Shown here: in pieces, positions 1-8,867 of the stretch | How the letters are laid out: each line of letters starts with the position of its first letter | How positions within the stretch are numbered: position 1 is the stretch's first letter | Translations under genes and position numbers: made by a program | Assembly: GCA_019358855.1 (NCBI GenBank) | Contig: JAHHII010000017.1 | Coordinates: 1-64,000, forward strand | DNA from: Timaviella obliquedivisa GSE-PSE-MK23-08B | Lineage (GTDB): Bacteria > Cyanobacteriota > Cyanobacteriia > Elainellales > Elainellaceae | Direction of reading: 5' to 3' | DNA: 64,000 nucleotides | The notes under the pieces: generated by a model | The model's input: only the letters and a program-made list of their open reading frames with translations | Database searches by the model: none | Told to the model about the DNA's origin: nothing

Positions 1-56
1 AGGGCATTTTGGAGGTTTTCTTGTTGGAGCGGACTGAGAAATTTAGGAACTGGCAT
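1..56 (-). CDS. Partial transposase N-terminus, IS630-like (cut by window edge)
   Basis: An open frame starts at ATG 54-56 and reads MPVPKFLSPLQQENLQNAL before leaving the window. From memory of the family, cyanobacterial IS630-type helix-turn-helix proteins often begin with M-P-x-P-K-[FY]-L-[ST] and a Gln/Leu-rich first helix, which this matches. Only 18 codons are visible, so no catalytic residue can be checked. The position next to a truncated sensor gene with a TA junction supports a transposase. It could instead be any small helical protein. Confidence 0.4.
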   Translation of the reverse strand, partial: MPVPKFLSPLQQENLQNA

Positions 57-124
57 CGGTTTAATTCGATTATCTTCTAGTCCCTATTTTACCCGGCTTT
101 ATGTATTCTAGATGATAGTCAGCT
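1..124 (-). mobile_element. Left end of an IS630/Tc1-type element (partial)
   Basis: The minus-strand sensor gene that ends at 108 loses its expected PAS-domain reading exactly after a TA dinucleotide at 125-126. Beyond it lies about 70 bp of noncoding sequence and then the start of another minus-strand reading frame (ATG at 54-56). IS630/Tc1 elements insert at TA, so 125-126 is the likely junction. The element runs off the window edge, so neither its far end nor the second TA copy can be seen. Assignment rests on the N-terminal residues of the partial frame and the TA junction; it is an inference. Confidence 0.4.
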
Positions 125-1646
125 TATCAATAACTAGCCCATCCCAAACGACATCACCATTGGGTTGTCGGGTTGGGCGCGCAATTCCTTGCAGCCACTT
201 CAGTTCTCCAGCAGGGGTAATAATGCGATATTGGCAGTGCCACGTTTGTAAGGTCTGGTAGGATTCTGTAATAGAGTTTTGGAAGAGTTCTATGTCATCA
301 GGATGAGTCCTACCACAGACAACACTAGGATCTTGCAATGCCTCATCTGGCTCAAAGCCATATAGGTCATGAAAGCCTGAATTAATGTAGGTATATTGAT
401 CAGAGCCATCGGCGCGAAGGCAGTACCCAAAAATTACACCCGGTACATTGTCAGCCATATTCCTAAACCGCGACTCGCTGGTTCGCAGCGCAACCTCGAC
501 CCGGCGGCGCTCTTCTAGTTCTAGTTGTACCTGCTGATACAGATTTGCTTGATAAATAGCAATTTCCAATTGACCTGCAATAGATTGAGCCAGAGCGATC
601 GGGTCGTTGTTCCAGGTAAAAGGTTGCTGGGTGGTGATGAGGGTGAAACTGCCCCATAAGCGACCTTCAACAACGAGAGGAATAAGCAACCAGGCTCCAG
701 GCATAATTCGGGCAATTTCCTGATTAATCTCATCATTTAGATACGTTGTATCTTCTACCTGCACAATCTGAAATTGTTTGAGTTGGGTTGCAAAAGGATT
801 TCCTGCATCGGAAATTTCTAGTCCGATCGCTGTTGAAGTCTCTAAATTATGGCGAAATTCTGCGATATGTCGCCAGACCCCTTGCTCTGGTAGGTATTGC
901 ACCACAAAGCAGTCTAGAGTTTTCAAAAGTTGAGCGGCTTCCGCTGTGGCAGTGGCAAAAATGGTGTCTAGGTCAAGGGAGTTGCGAACAGCCTGGAAAA
1001 CTCGGTTTAGCGCTTGTTCCTGTTGAATTTTCTCTTGCAATGCAGTGATATCTCGTCCCACCGATTGAATCTCAATGAGTTTCCCTTGGTCATCAAAAAT
1101 TCCTAAATTAATCCATTGTGTCCAGCCAATTTGATCATTAGCGCGTTTGTCTGGATTGGTGTTCTCAAAGATGGGATTTTCTGGGGTGAGTGCCGCAATC
1201 TTGCGGTTAATCGCATCAAAATCCTCTGGCGGAATAAAGCTACTCCATTGCAATCCAATGACATCGTTTAAGGAGCGACCTAAGGCAAGACATAGAGCAT
1301 CGTTGGCAAAGCTAATGGTAGAATCTGGCAGCGATCGCAAGATCAGGTCAGTTTGCGATTGGATCAATTGACGATAACGGTGTTCACTATTCAGCAGCGT
1401 ATTTTTGATGATCTGCTGTTTCAGTTCATGGCGCTTGCGTTCGGCTTCGATGTAAGCCAGTTGCCCTGTTGAGTCGTAAACAGCAATTCCAGTAGGCGTA
1501 GCCTCTAAAACCTGGGTTAGATAGCTTTTGCTCTCTGCTACTGCCGTACTTGCCAGCAGTGACTCTACTAAACGCTTGACGCTCTCTGGCGTATGTTTCC
1601 AATCTTCTGGAGAAATAGGCTCAGGCAGGGAGGGTTGTTTTTCCAT
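108..1646 (-). pseudogene. PAS-GAF-PAS sensor protein, C-terminally truncated (probable former histidine kinase)
   Basis: This 512-residue frame carries a stub of a PAS domain (about 45-66), a full PAS domain with PAC-like tail (about 90-205), a GAF domain (about 220-375), a short coiled coil (378-392) and a last PAS domain (about 393-507). The end reads DGLVID then KLTII and stop, where such proteins normally continue into ITERK plus a kinase or cyclase domain, so the output module is missing. The break coincides with a TA next to a putative IS end. The first PAS stub jumps from GQLAYI straight into a charged linker, suggesting an older internal deletion. It starts at ATG 1644-1646. Ligand and output are unknown; the remaining protein is likely soluble because no membrane segment is visible. 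Confidence 0.75.
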
Positions 1647-2679
1647 AACCGCAGCAGTGGGAACCTAATAAGGAACTATCCTAAAGTGTACCCATGTCAA
1701 TCCGCTTAGCAGAGAAATATTCTTTATACTCTTCGGTAACCTTTTTTACAAGTTGTCATACTGCCTACCACTGCTCTAAAACAAGTTGCATTGTCTTAAG
1801 CCTCCTCTTAGATGAATCAGCCCGAACCAAAAGAGTGTCTTTGACAAGCGATCGGAGAAAAACTTTGGCGACTCTCGCTTTAGCAATCCTGATCTTTCAA
1901 CTACAACCTAGAACGAACCTTAGAAACTAGACAAAAAGAATGGATTAAGGAATTGTAGTAAAAACGGTATCTACAGCACATCTACTTCATTTAAACCATC
2001 TATCAAGATCAATTCTGCAATCTTTTTAGAGAACTGACAAACGCAGAAGCCTCCATGAAAGCTTTCAAGGAAATCACTCATTAAACTTATTAAAAAGTAC
2101 AGGGTTAGCTTTCTAGCGCAAGTCCGAAAACCCTCTCATTCATATACCATAAACTGTGATGCTTTAACACTGAAACTGCGATCGCTCCCGCTCAAACTAG
2201 TACACTCACTGGTATACACTCTAGCTAATTAAGTAAGGTGATTAATTAGCTAGGCACCTTCTATGCCACCAGACTTTGTTCAAAAAGGATTCGTTCAAAA
2301 AGGATTCTAGGACACTACTGATTACTTCTTCTCATAAACATATCAGCCATCTCTGTAAAGAGCTAAGGGAGTTGCGTGAAAATAAAACCCCAATGGGATA
2401 CATTGACTTATCAGCCCCCTAAATCCCCCATTCTGGGGGACTTTGACAGGTTCAGAAGTCCTGCCCCAAAATGGGGGATTTAGGGGACGGTTCGGGGCGT
2501 TATTTAATCGCAACTTTTTAAGCAAATCTGTCTCGGCTGGTTGTGGTGCAATAGTGATATTCTAGTAGCTCATAGATTGGATATTAGGGACAGTAGTCCT
2601 TCTGTTAAGCAGATGGGCAAAGGTTGGGCTAACTGCGCTCCCAGCGTCCCAAGTACAAACTGCTAGGAAAAAGCTAGAG
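1647..2679. other. Long noncoding stretch with one MITE-like element
   Basis: About 1 kb separates the truncated sensor from the lipid kinase. It contains the MITE-like repeat at 2367-2518 and a short direct duplication of GTTCAAAAAGGATTC around 2278-2308. A 78-codon plus-strand frame at 1694-1930 has no recognisable family and a Ser/Thr/Leu-rich composition like random AT-rich DNA. I see no RNA gene. The last 100 bases should hold the lipid kinase promoter, but no convincing -10/-35 pair stands out. Confidence 0.6.
2367..2518. repeat. MITE-like element, family 1 copy A
   Basis: A 152-bp element begins GGGAGTTGCGTGAAAATAAA and its right end, read on the other strand, is AAAAGTTGCGATTAAATAAC, giving an imperfect terminal inverted repeat around AGTTGCG. 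It is flanked by TAA on both sides (2364-2366 and 2519-2521). The centre is a long GC-rich hairpin built from CCCCCTAAATCCCCCAT and its complement. It has no coding capacity. The same left end recurs at 17414 and a near-identical central hairpin recurs in two other elements at 9423 and 15113. Confidence 0.75.
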
Positions 2680-3615
2680 ATGAACACGCTCCTCATCATT
2701 AATCCTACCTCTGGACCTGCTGAGAATCCTCAGATGGTCACTGACCTCACAGAAATCTTGGAGACCCAAGGCATTCAAGCTGAAATCTGCACGACTACCC
2801 CTGACGAAGACGGGGAAGGTCTTGCGGCAGCGGCTGCCCGAGCAGGAGCTAAGCTGGTGATTGTGGCAGGAGGCGATGGCACTATTGAAGCTGTTGCCCG
2901 TGGGTTAGTGCATACTCAAACGGTATTAGGCATTATTCCTTTAGGAACGCGCAATAACATTGCGGCTAGCTTGAACATTCCAAACGATTTAACGCAAGCT
3001 ATCCAGATTGTGGCAGAGGGCGATCGCGATCGGTTTGATATGGGCAAGGCGAACAACCATTACTTTATGGAAGTAGTAGGCGTGGGTCTAGAAGCTTCCC
3101 TCTTTCCGTGTGGAGATGAGGTGAAAGAAGGAATTAAGAAAAATTATTGGGCTGCGCTCAGAAGTATGGTTTCAGGTGTCAAAACTTTTTTGCAGTTTAG
3201 AACTCATCGTTTGGTCTTACGCCTCGACGGCAGACGAATTCGTCGGCTACGCACCCTACAAGTCAATGTTTGCAATAGTCCTCGCTATGGAATGGAATTT
3301 TCCCTAGCGCCTGAAGCAAAAATGAACGATGGCAAGCTAGACGTTATTTATATCAATAATCCTTCTAAATGGGAGCATCTACGCCACTTCTTTACAGCCA
3401 TGCAAGGCAAACAGCTGCCCCATGCGCGGCTCAAAACTCATCGCGCTTCTAAAATTGAGGTTAGAAGCTATCCACTCCTAAAAGTCCATGCCGATGGAGA
3501 ATGCCTGGGCACTACCCCAGTTACCATTGAGGTGATTCCTCAAGCGCTTTGGATTTGCGTGCCCAAGCCTGAACAATGGGCGAGTCTATCAACAGAAGCA
3601 GCGTTTCTAGGGTGA
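2680..3615 (+). CDS. YegS/BmrU-family lipid kinase (diacylglycerol kinase catalytic domain)
   Basis: This 311-residue protein has the size and layout of YegS/DgkB-type kinases, which phosphorylate lipid hydroxyls such as diacylglycerol at the inner membrane face with ATP. The nucleotide-binding GGDGT motif is at residues 64-68 after LVIVA, and the second family motif LGIIPLGTRNNIAASL follows at about 89-104, with N in place of the commoner D in GTxND. The C-terminal half has the expected beta-sandwich with a DGE motif (VHADGECLG, near 270). No membrane segment is visible. Start is ATG 2680. It converges on a PAP2 phosphatase gene about 100 bp away, so kinase and phosphatase for related lipids sit back to back. 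The true lipid substrate cannot be read from sequence. Confidence 0.9.
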   Translation: MNTLLIINPTSGPAENPQMVTDLTEILETQGIQAEICTTTPDEDGEGLAAAAARAGAKLVIVAGGDGTIEAVARGLVHTQTVLGIIPLGTRNNIAASLNIPNDLTQAIQIVAEGDRDRFDMGKANNHYFMEVVGVGLEASLFPCGDEVKEGIKKNYWAALRSMVSGVKTFLQFRTHRLVLRLDGRRIRRLRTLQVNVCNSPRYGMEFSLAPEAKMNDGKLDVIYINNPSKWEHLRHFFTAMQGKQLPHARLKTHRASKIEVRSYPLLKVHADGECLGTTPVTIEVIPQALWICVPKPEQWASLSTEAAFLG

Positions 3616-3717
3616 GGCAAGCCTATAAAGGTTTCAGGAGAAAAGTTTTTTCTTAATTCTGATAGATTTTTGCGTGCTCTTCGAGATACCCGCAAGGGGT
3701 CGCTCCTCAATTTCAAC

Positions 3718-4389
3718 TCATATCCCGCCAATCTGAACTAACCCTTGCAGACATACTCCTAACCAGATGCCCCCTGCAACCCATCCACTTAAGACATCTG
3801 TTGGCCAATGCATACCCAGATATATCCGACTAAAACCCACTCCCAAGGTTAAGATCGCTGCCAAAGTTGTAGTAATGCCTAACGGGATGCTCAGACAGTG
3901 GCTAATGGCGGCGGCTAATAGCCCATAAAAGGAAATCGCGCTCATGGCATGACCGCTAGGATAGCTATAATCCATCGGACGCTCAGGGGAAGCCCACAAA
4001 TCGGGGCGTTTGCGTCGAAAAAAAGACTTGAAGATGCCGTTAAGCAGCCATGAGCCACTCAGCCCGATCGCTAAGACCAGTGCTGCAATAGACTCATTGC
4101 GGTAAACCAAAATTCCTCCAACTGCGAAAAGCAAAGGGATGGTAATCTCACCTTGAGCCAGCCAGGTCACTGCTGTCATGTATCGATCTAGGGCTGGGTT
4201 CGCCTGTGCTTTAAGAGTCAACAAGCAGGATTCTTCAAAAGGCAGCAACCAGCGCCACAAAAGGAAGCGAGCCAGGAAAACACAGATTGCCAGGACAAAT
4301 GCACCAGCAAGCAGACCTGCCAGTAAGTAAGGGGTGAAGTCAATGAGAGACTGGAACAGCCAGTAGAGGCGAGTGCTAACCTCCGCCAT
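3718..4389 (-). CDS. PAP2-family membrane phosphatase
   Basis: The 223-residue protein carries the three PAP2 signature blocks: KSFFRRKRP at 121-129, PSGH at 144-147 and SRIYLGMHWPTD at 187-198, with the catalytic His pair in the second and third blocks. Several hydrophobic helices (about 20-48, 80-118, 150-180, 200-218) make it an integral membrane enzyme. Family members dephosphorylate phosphatidic acid, undecaprenyl diphosphate or related lipids on the outer side of the membrane. The gene is convergent with a lipid kinase, which suggests phosphatidate turnover, but undecaprenyl-PP recycling for the polysaccharide locus is equally possible. Start ATG 4387-4389. Confidence 0.9.
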   Translation of the reverse strand: MAEVSTRLYWLFQSLIDFTPYLLAGLLAGAFVLAICVFLARFLLWRWLLPFEESCLLTLKAQANPALDRYMTAVTWLAQGEITIPLLFAVGGILVYRNESIAALVLAIGLSGSWLLNGIFKSFFRRKRPDLWASPERPMDYSYPSGHAMSAISFYGLLAAAISHCLSIPLGITTTLAAILTLGVGFSRIYLGMHWPTDVLSGWVAGGIWLGVCLQGLVQIGGI

Positions 4390-4691
4390 TTACGATCTCC
4401 TCAAGGGGGTTGACTGTTGCGATTTAGCAACTTGTGATTTGGAAATATTGTAGGCTATCCGCTGGCTTGGTGGAAGAAGCGATCGCTCAGACTTCATCAC
4501 CAGGCTCTTAAAATAACACAATACAGTCAACTAAAAGACAGGCAACTAAGCGCGATCGGGCAATTTATCCACATTAAACTCGGCTCGATCGCGTACAATG
4601 TCTAGATTAAAAGGTCTAGATTAATAAGTTATATTCTCAGACTACTTCCACAACATAGGAATCGTTCACCCATGTCTTAGTGCTAGCTAAA
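4390..4691. other. Intergenic region upstream of PAP2 gene
   Basis: About 300 bp lie between two minus-strand genes. The stretch is AT-rich with two HIP1-like sites and a near-perfect direct repeat of GTCTAGATTA (around 4599-4622). It must hold the PAP2 promoter and the 3' end of the DUF305 transcript. No hairpin followed by a T-run was recognised. Confidence 0.5.
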
Positions 4692-5387
4692 CTACTGCCC
4701 GTACCATGCTTTTTTCCACTGCTGCATCTGAGAAATTTCTTGCTGCTGACTAGCGATAATGTCTTGAGCAAGCTCCTTAACTTCGGGGCGATCGCTCTTC
4801 TGCAATGCCTCTTTCGCCATTGTCAATGCCCCTTCATGATGAGGAATCATCGCATTGAGGAAGCGCAGATCAAACTGATCGTCTGCGGCTCCTAAGTCAG
4901 TATTCATCATCATGCTAGACTTCATTTCTTCAGACATCGGCATCATGTGCCCCATCTCTGAGCTATACATCATGGGTGTGGCGCTGGCATCAGGATACCA
5001 AGCTGTCCGCCATTCTTTCATCTGAGCAATCTCTTTTTGCTGAGCGTCAATGATCGTTTGAGCCAATTGCTTAATTTCTGGTCGCTGTGACTTCTGCAAG
5101 GCTTCCTGAGCCATTGTGACCGCGCCTTCATGGTGAGGAGTCATTCCGTCAACAAATCGCAGGTCAAAGTTTTCATCTTTGGGCCCCAAGCTCATGTTCA
5201 TAGAAGACCCATGATTCATTCCCTCCATCTTGCCCATTGGACTTTGTGCCACGTCGGGTGCAGATGAAGCAGGTTGATTGTTGGCGGAGGAGCCAGTTGG
5301 GGAACTTGAACAAGCAGCAAGAATTATACTTCCCATGAAAGCGATCGCTAGTAAAGGAGTTCTTCGTTTCATAACTTTTGGATTCAT
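4692..5387 (-). CDS. DUF305 lipoprotein with two tandem DUF305 domains
   Basis: The 231-residue product begins with a signal peptide and a lipobox ending LAAC (Cys about residue 26), so it should be a lipid-anchored periplasmic protein. Two DUF305 copies follow (about 72-137 and 166-230), each with the FDLRF...MIPHHEGA core; the paired histidines are conserved in both. Between them is a Met/His-rich linker (MMYSSEMGHMMPMSEEMKSSMMM), a composition typical of copper-handling proteins. It lies downstream of the copper ATPase cluster but behind a 263-bp gap, so it may have its own promoter. Met6 (MKRRTPLL) is an alternative start with a more standard signal peptide. Role inferred: periplasmic copper or silver binding; the biochemical activity of DUF305 is not established. 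Confidence 0.85.
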   Translation of the reverse strand: MNPKVMKRRTPLLAIAFMGSIILAACSSSPTGSSANNQPASSAPDVAQSPMGKMEGMNHGSSMNMSLGPKDENFDLRFVDGMTPHHEGAVTMAQEALQKSQRPEIKQLAQTIIDAQQKEIAQMKEWRTAWYPDASATPMMYSSEMGHMMPMSEEMKSSMMMNTDLGAADDQFDLRFLNAMIPHHEGALTMAKEALQKSDRPEVKELAQDIIASQQQEISQMQQWKKAWYGQ

Positions 5388-5650
5388 CCTATTGTTCTGT
5401 AATTGATAATTTTAGCTCATCTCTATTCTAAACTTTTCGTTCACTGATAGAGTCAGGGTCAAGTAGTATACTGATCTTTGACCTAATCACTTGCTCAATA
5501 ACATGGTGTGGATAAAACTCATCACGAAAATTGTGACAGACAATTATGAAACTAGGATGAAAAGATCTAAATATCTAGAAAAAATTGATGTCTAGCTAAG
5601 ATAGCAGAGCTTGATTCGGTAGACAAAATTAATCATTTAAGTTGACAAAC

Positions 5651-6259
5651 TTATACTGAATACTCTTGTTTAATTAGCTTTTTAATTGAGGTTGCAACTG
5701 GGGCTGAAGAGTTTTCTAGATTGGATGAAGGACTGGATGACGTTACCTCTACTACTCCGTGAAACATATTCATGCCACAGACAAATTCATAATTCCCTGG
5801 TTTTGTAGGAGTAAATTCAATAGCTGTAACTTGGTTAAGTGCTAGGTTTTGGGCAATATGGAAGTCAGGCAACTGCACCTCCTCTAAACAACTGCTGGGG
5901 TCACGCCGCAAGAAATTGAGCCGAACGGGTTGTCCTACTTGCACGACTATTCGGCTTGGCTCATAACCCCCATCTACAGTGACTGTTACTTCCTGAACTC
6001 CCTCACGAGCTTCTACTTGCTGAGATTTAGGCTTGCTGAGAAGGAACCACCAGAGTTCTAGACCTATCAACCCTAATCCCCCTAGCGTTACAGCAACCTT
6101 GTTGGCTAAAGGTTGGTCAATGCGTTGAAACTGAGTGGATGAAGACTGAGGTGGCATATTGTGTGCAGCAGGCATTTCCGCTGCCACTGCCCTAGAGATT
6201 GCACCTAGCAAAAATCCCAATCCTGCAAGGGTTCCAAAAAATGTAGTTTTTTTTAGCAT
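5651..6259 (-). CDS. Membrane-anchored cupredoxin-domain protein
   Basis: The 202-residue start at 6259 is chosen because AGGAG sits at a good distance before ATG. The longer open frame to 6499 only overlaps the ATPase gene. The product has an N-terminal hydrophobic signal (about 1-30), a second hydrophobic stretch near 55-75, and a cupredoxin-like domain from about 85. The copper-site tail CGMNMFHG (near 165-172) supplies Cys, Met and His ligands. It follows the copper ATPase gene by 31 bp and so is very likely in its operon. Probable role: periplasmic copper acceptor or relay. The C-terminal 25 residues are Ser/Pro-rich and end in KKLIKQEYSV. Confidence 0.85.
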   Translation of the reverse strand: MLKKTTFFGTLAGLGFLLGAISRAVAAEMPAAHNMPPQSSSTQFQRIDQPLANKVAVTLGGLGLIGLELWWFLLSKPKSQQVEAREGVQEVTVTVDGGYEPSRIVVQVGQPVRLNFLRRDPSSCLEEVQLPDFHIAQNLALNQVTAIEFTPTKPGNYEFVCGMNMFHGVVEVTSSSPSSNLENSSAPVATSIKKLIKQEYSV

Positions 6260-6290
6260 TGACTTTGCTCCTAATATTCGTTCAATTGGT

Positions 6291-8549
6291 TTAATAAATG
6301 GGTCTAGGTCGAAAGTTGCGTAGCCGCAGAGCATTTGTAACCACCGAAACCGAGCTAAACGCCATCGCTGCTCCTGCGATGATGGGGCTGAGTAGCCAGC
6401 CAAAGAAGGGGAACAAAATCCCAGCCGCGATCGGGATACCTGCCACGTTGTAAACGAAGGCAAAGAAAAGGTTCTGACGAATGTTTCGCAGGGTAGCACG
6501 AGATAACTGGATTGCAGTCACAACACCTTGTAAGTCACCTGAAATTAGGGTGATATCGCTGGCGGCGATCGCCACATCAGTCCCGGTTCCGATGGCAATT
6601 CCCACATCGGCTTGAGCCAGAGCAGGCGCATCATTAATACCATCACCAACCATGGCTACAATTTTTCCTTCAGCCTGAAGCGTGCTGATCATCGCGGCTT
6701 TTTGATCAGGACGCACCTCTGCCAATACTCGGATAATGCCAACTTCACGGGCAATAACTTCTGCGGTTGGACGATTATCTCCGGTAAGCATAATCACTTC
6801 TAGTCCAAGTTTTTGCAACGTGCGAACGGTATCAGCAGAAGTGGGCTTGAGAGCATCAGAAATTCCCATAATGCCTTGTATTTTTTCATCTACAGCAACC
6901 CAAATGACTGTTTTACCTAAATACTCCAGCTTGTCTCTTTGCAGGGCTAGAGCCTGAGTATCAATTCCTAATTCACTCATCCAACGCTGAGTTCCAATTT
7001 GAACCAACCGACCTGATACATCACCTTGAACGCCACTCCCCGCGATCGCCTCAAATTCCTGTACATCAGTCAACTCCACTCGTTGAGACTGAGCATACTG
7101 CACTACAGCTTCTGCTAACGGATGCTCTGAATTTCGTTCTACAGATGCCATAAGCTGTAAGAGTTTGAGTTCATTACTGTGAGCAATGCCGTTGACCGTC
7201 ACAAAGTCTGTGACTGTCGGTTTACCTTGGGTTAGTGTTCCTGTTTTATCAAGCACAATAACCTGTAGTTTGTGCGCTAACTCTAGGCTATCTGCACCTT
7301 TAATGAGAATGCCATTTTCTGCGCCTTTACCTGTGCCAACCAAAATAGAAGTAGGGGTTGCTAATCCCAATGCACAGGGACAAGCAATGATCAGCACACC
7401 CACAGTTGTAGTCAGTGCTAGCGTCACGTTACCCATGACGTTATACCAAATAATGAACGTGGCGATCGCTACAGCAATGACCGCTGGGACGAACCATCCG
7501 GTTACCTGGTCTGCTAGCTTTTGGATCGGAGCTTTAGAGCCTTGAGCCTGTTGCACTAATTTAACAATCTGAGCCAGAAAAGTATCTTTCCCGACTCGCG
7601 TAGCTCGAAACTTAAAGCTTCCGGCTTTATTAATCGTGGCTCCAATCACCTCATCTCCAGGCTGCTTTTTAGCCGCTACACTCTCGCCTGTTACCATCGC
7701 TTCATCAACAGTTGAGGTGCCTTCAAGCACTTCACCATCAACTGGAATTTTTTCACCAGGTCGCACCAAAATCACGTCACCAAGCTGAACTTCAGCGATC
7801 GCCACTTCCATCTCTTGCCCATTGCGGACGATGCGGGCAGTCTTCGCTTGTAACCCCATGAGTTTACGAATCGCCTCCGACGCTTGTCCTCTGGCGCGGT
7901 TTTCAAACAAACGCCCCAGCAGAATCAGCGTAATCACAACTGCCGCAGTTTCGTAGTAAACACTAGGCGTAAGTCCTTGAGCAATCAGAACTCTGGGAAA
8001 GAACGTAACAAACAGTGAGTAGAAATATGCCGCACTAGTGCCCAAAGCAATCAGAGTGTCCATCGTAGAAGCATGGCGCTTGAGTGCTTTCCAACTGTTG
8101 ATATAGAAGGACTTTCCACACCAAAACTGCACAGGTGCGGTCAATAGAGCTTGTAGCCAAAAGTTATGCAGCCACATCGGAATCAAGGGAACAGAAAGCC
8201 CTGTCATCGCTGGAATAGAGCCGATCACTAGAATTGCGCTGATCACGCCGCCCGTCCAGACTTTGCGCGTTAAGTCTCGTGATTCTGCCTGTCGCGTCTG
8301 ACGTTCTATATCGTTCTCTCCGTTCAGCAAATCCTGCTCTTGAACTGGTTGGGCAGAGTAGCCAGCGGCAGCAACAGCATTTTGAATTGATTGCACGTCC
8401 GTTTGCTGAGGGTTATAGGTAATGCTGGCTTGTTCAACACCAAAGTTAACGCTGCATTCACTCACGCCTGGAACAGAACGAATGGCATCTTCAACGCTAT
8501 GGGCACAAGAAGCACAACTCATGCCCCGAAGTTTCAATGTTATGTCCAT
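6291..8549 (-). CDS. copA: Copper-translocating P1B-type ATPase
   Basis: The 752-residue protein has an N-terminal HMA domain with GMSCASC (Cys12 and Cys15), eight expected membrane helices, the actuator motif TGES (about 284), the transmembrane metal site CPC in ACPCALG (about 388-390), the phosphorylated Asp in DKTGTLT (about 432), the HP motif in HPLAEA and the hinge GDGINDAP (about 632-639). These are diagnostic for Cu(I)-exporting P1B ATPases. In cyanobacteria the same family includes plasma-membrane CtaA and thylakoid PacS, and sequence reading alone does not tell which membrane is used. It lies 81 bp after an Atx1-like chaperone gene and 31 bp before a cupredoxin gene, consistent with chaperone-to-pump transfer. 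ATG at 8547-8549 lacks a clear Shine-Dalgarno. Confidence 0.95.
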   Translation of the reverse strand: MDITLKLRGMSCASCAHSVEDAIRSVPGVSECSVNFGVEQASITYNPQQTDVQSIQNAVAAAGYSAQPVQEQDLLNGENDIERQTRQAESRDLTRKVWTGGVISAILVIGSIPAMTGLSVPLIPMWLHNFWLQALLTAPVQFWCGKSFYINSWKALKRHASTMDTLIALGTSAAYFYSLFVTFFPRVLIAQGLTPSVYYETAAVVITLILLGRLFENRARGQASEAIRKLMGLQAKTARIVRNGQEMEVAIAEVQLGDVILVRPGEKIPVDGEVLEGTSTVDEAMVTGESVAAKKQPGDEVIGATINKAGSFKFRATRVGKDTFLAQIVKLVQQAQGSKAPIQKLADQVTGWFVPAVIAVAIATFIIWYNVMGNVTLALTTTVGVLIIACPCALGLATPTSILVGTGKGAENGILIKGADSLELAHKLQVIVLDKTGTLTQGKPTVTDFVTVNGIAHSNELKLLQLMASVERNSEHPLAEAVVQYAQSQRVELTDVQEFEAIAGSGVQGDVSGRLVQIGTQRWMSELGIDTQALALQRDKLEYLGKTVIWVAVDEKIQGIMGISDALKPTSADTVRTLQKLGLEVIMLTGDNRPTAEVIAREVGIIRVLAEVRPDQKAAMISTLQAEGKIVAMVGDGINDAPALAQADVGIAIGTGTDVAIAASDITLISGDLQGVVTAIQLSRATLRNIRQNLFFAFVYNVAGIPIAAGILFPFFGWLLSPIIAGAAMAFSSVSVVTNALRLRNFRPRPIY

Positions 8550-8630
8550 ATTTATTTGAGGGAAGGGAATGGGCGATCAATCTCAACCTAAAACTTGCTC
8601 AACCTAAAACTTGAAACTCAAAAGCTCGAA

Positions 8631-8825
8631 CTAGGCGACGGTGTAGCCTGCCGCTGCGATCGCCTGCTTAATCTCAGCTTCAGGTTTTTGCGTCTCAATG
8701 TTGACCTGCTTGGTTTTAGTGTCAGCCTCAACTTTGGCAGCGGGATCTATAGCGGTAACAGCTTGAGTAATCGTTTCAACACAGGCAGAGCAAGCCATAT
8801 TGGAAACTATGAATTGAAGTGTCAT
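8631..8825 (-). CDS. Atx1-like copper metallochaperone (HMA domain)
   Basis: This 64-residue protein is a single HMA domain with the metal site MACSAC (Cys12, Cys15) and the closing IAAAGYTV typical of the fold. Length and architecture equal the cyanobacterial Atx1 chaperones, which carry Cu(I) to the N-terminal domains of P1B ATPases. Lys and Glu-rich surfaces follow the metal loop. It is the first gene of the copper operon, 43 bp downstream of a promoter with MerR-type geometry. The partner is most likely the ATPase encoded immediately after it. Confidence 0.9.
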   Translation of the reverse strand: MTLQFIVSNMACSACVETITQAVTAIDPAAKVEADTKTKQVNIETQKPEAEIKQAIAAAGYTVA

Positions 8826-8867
8826 GGTAAATAGCAGTGAAGCTGCTCTTAATATAGGATTATTTTT

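Noticed and set aside
1694-1930. 78-codon plus-strand frame between the sensor and the lipid kinase
   Set aside because: Low-complexity Ser/Leu/Thr composition, no ribosome binding site and no family; treated as chance.
2400-2500. Considered as a simple rho-independent terminator
   Set aside because: The GC-rich hairpin is part of a larger element with terminal inverted repeats and flanking duplications, repeated elsewhere in the window.
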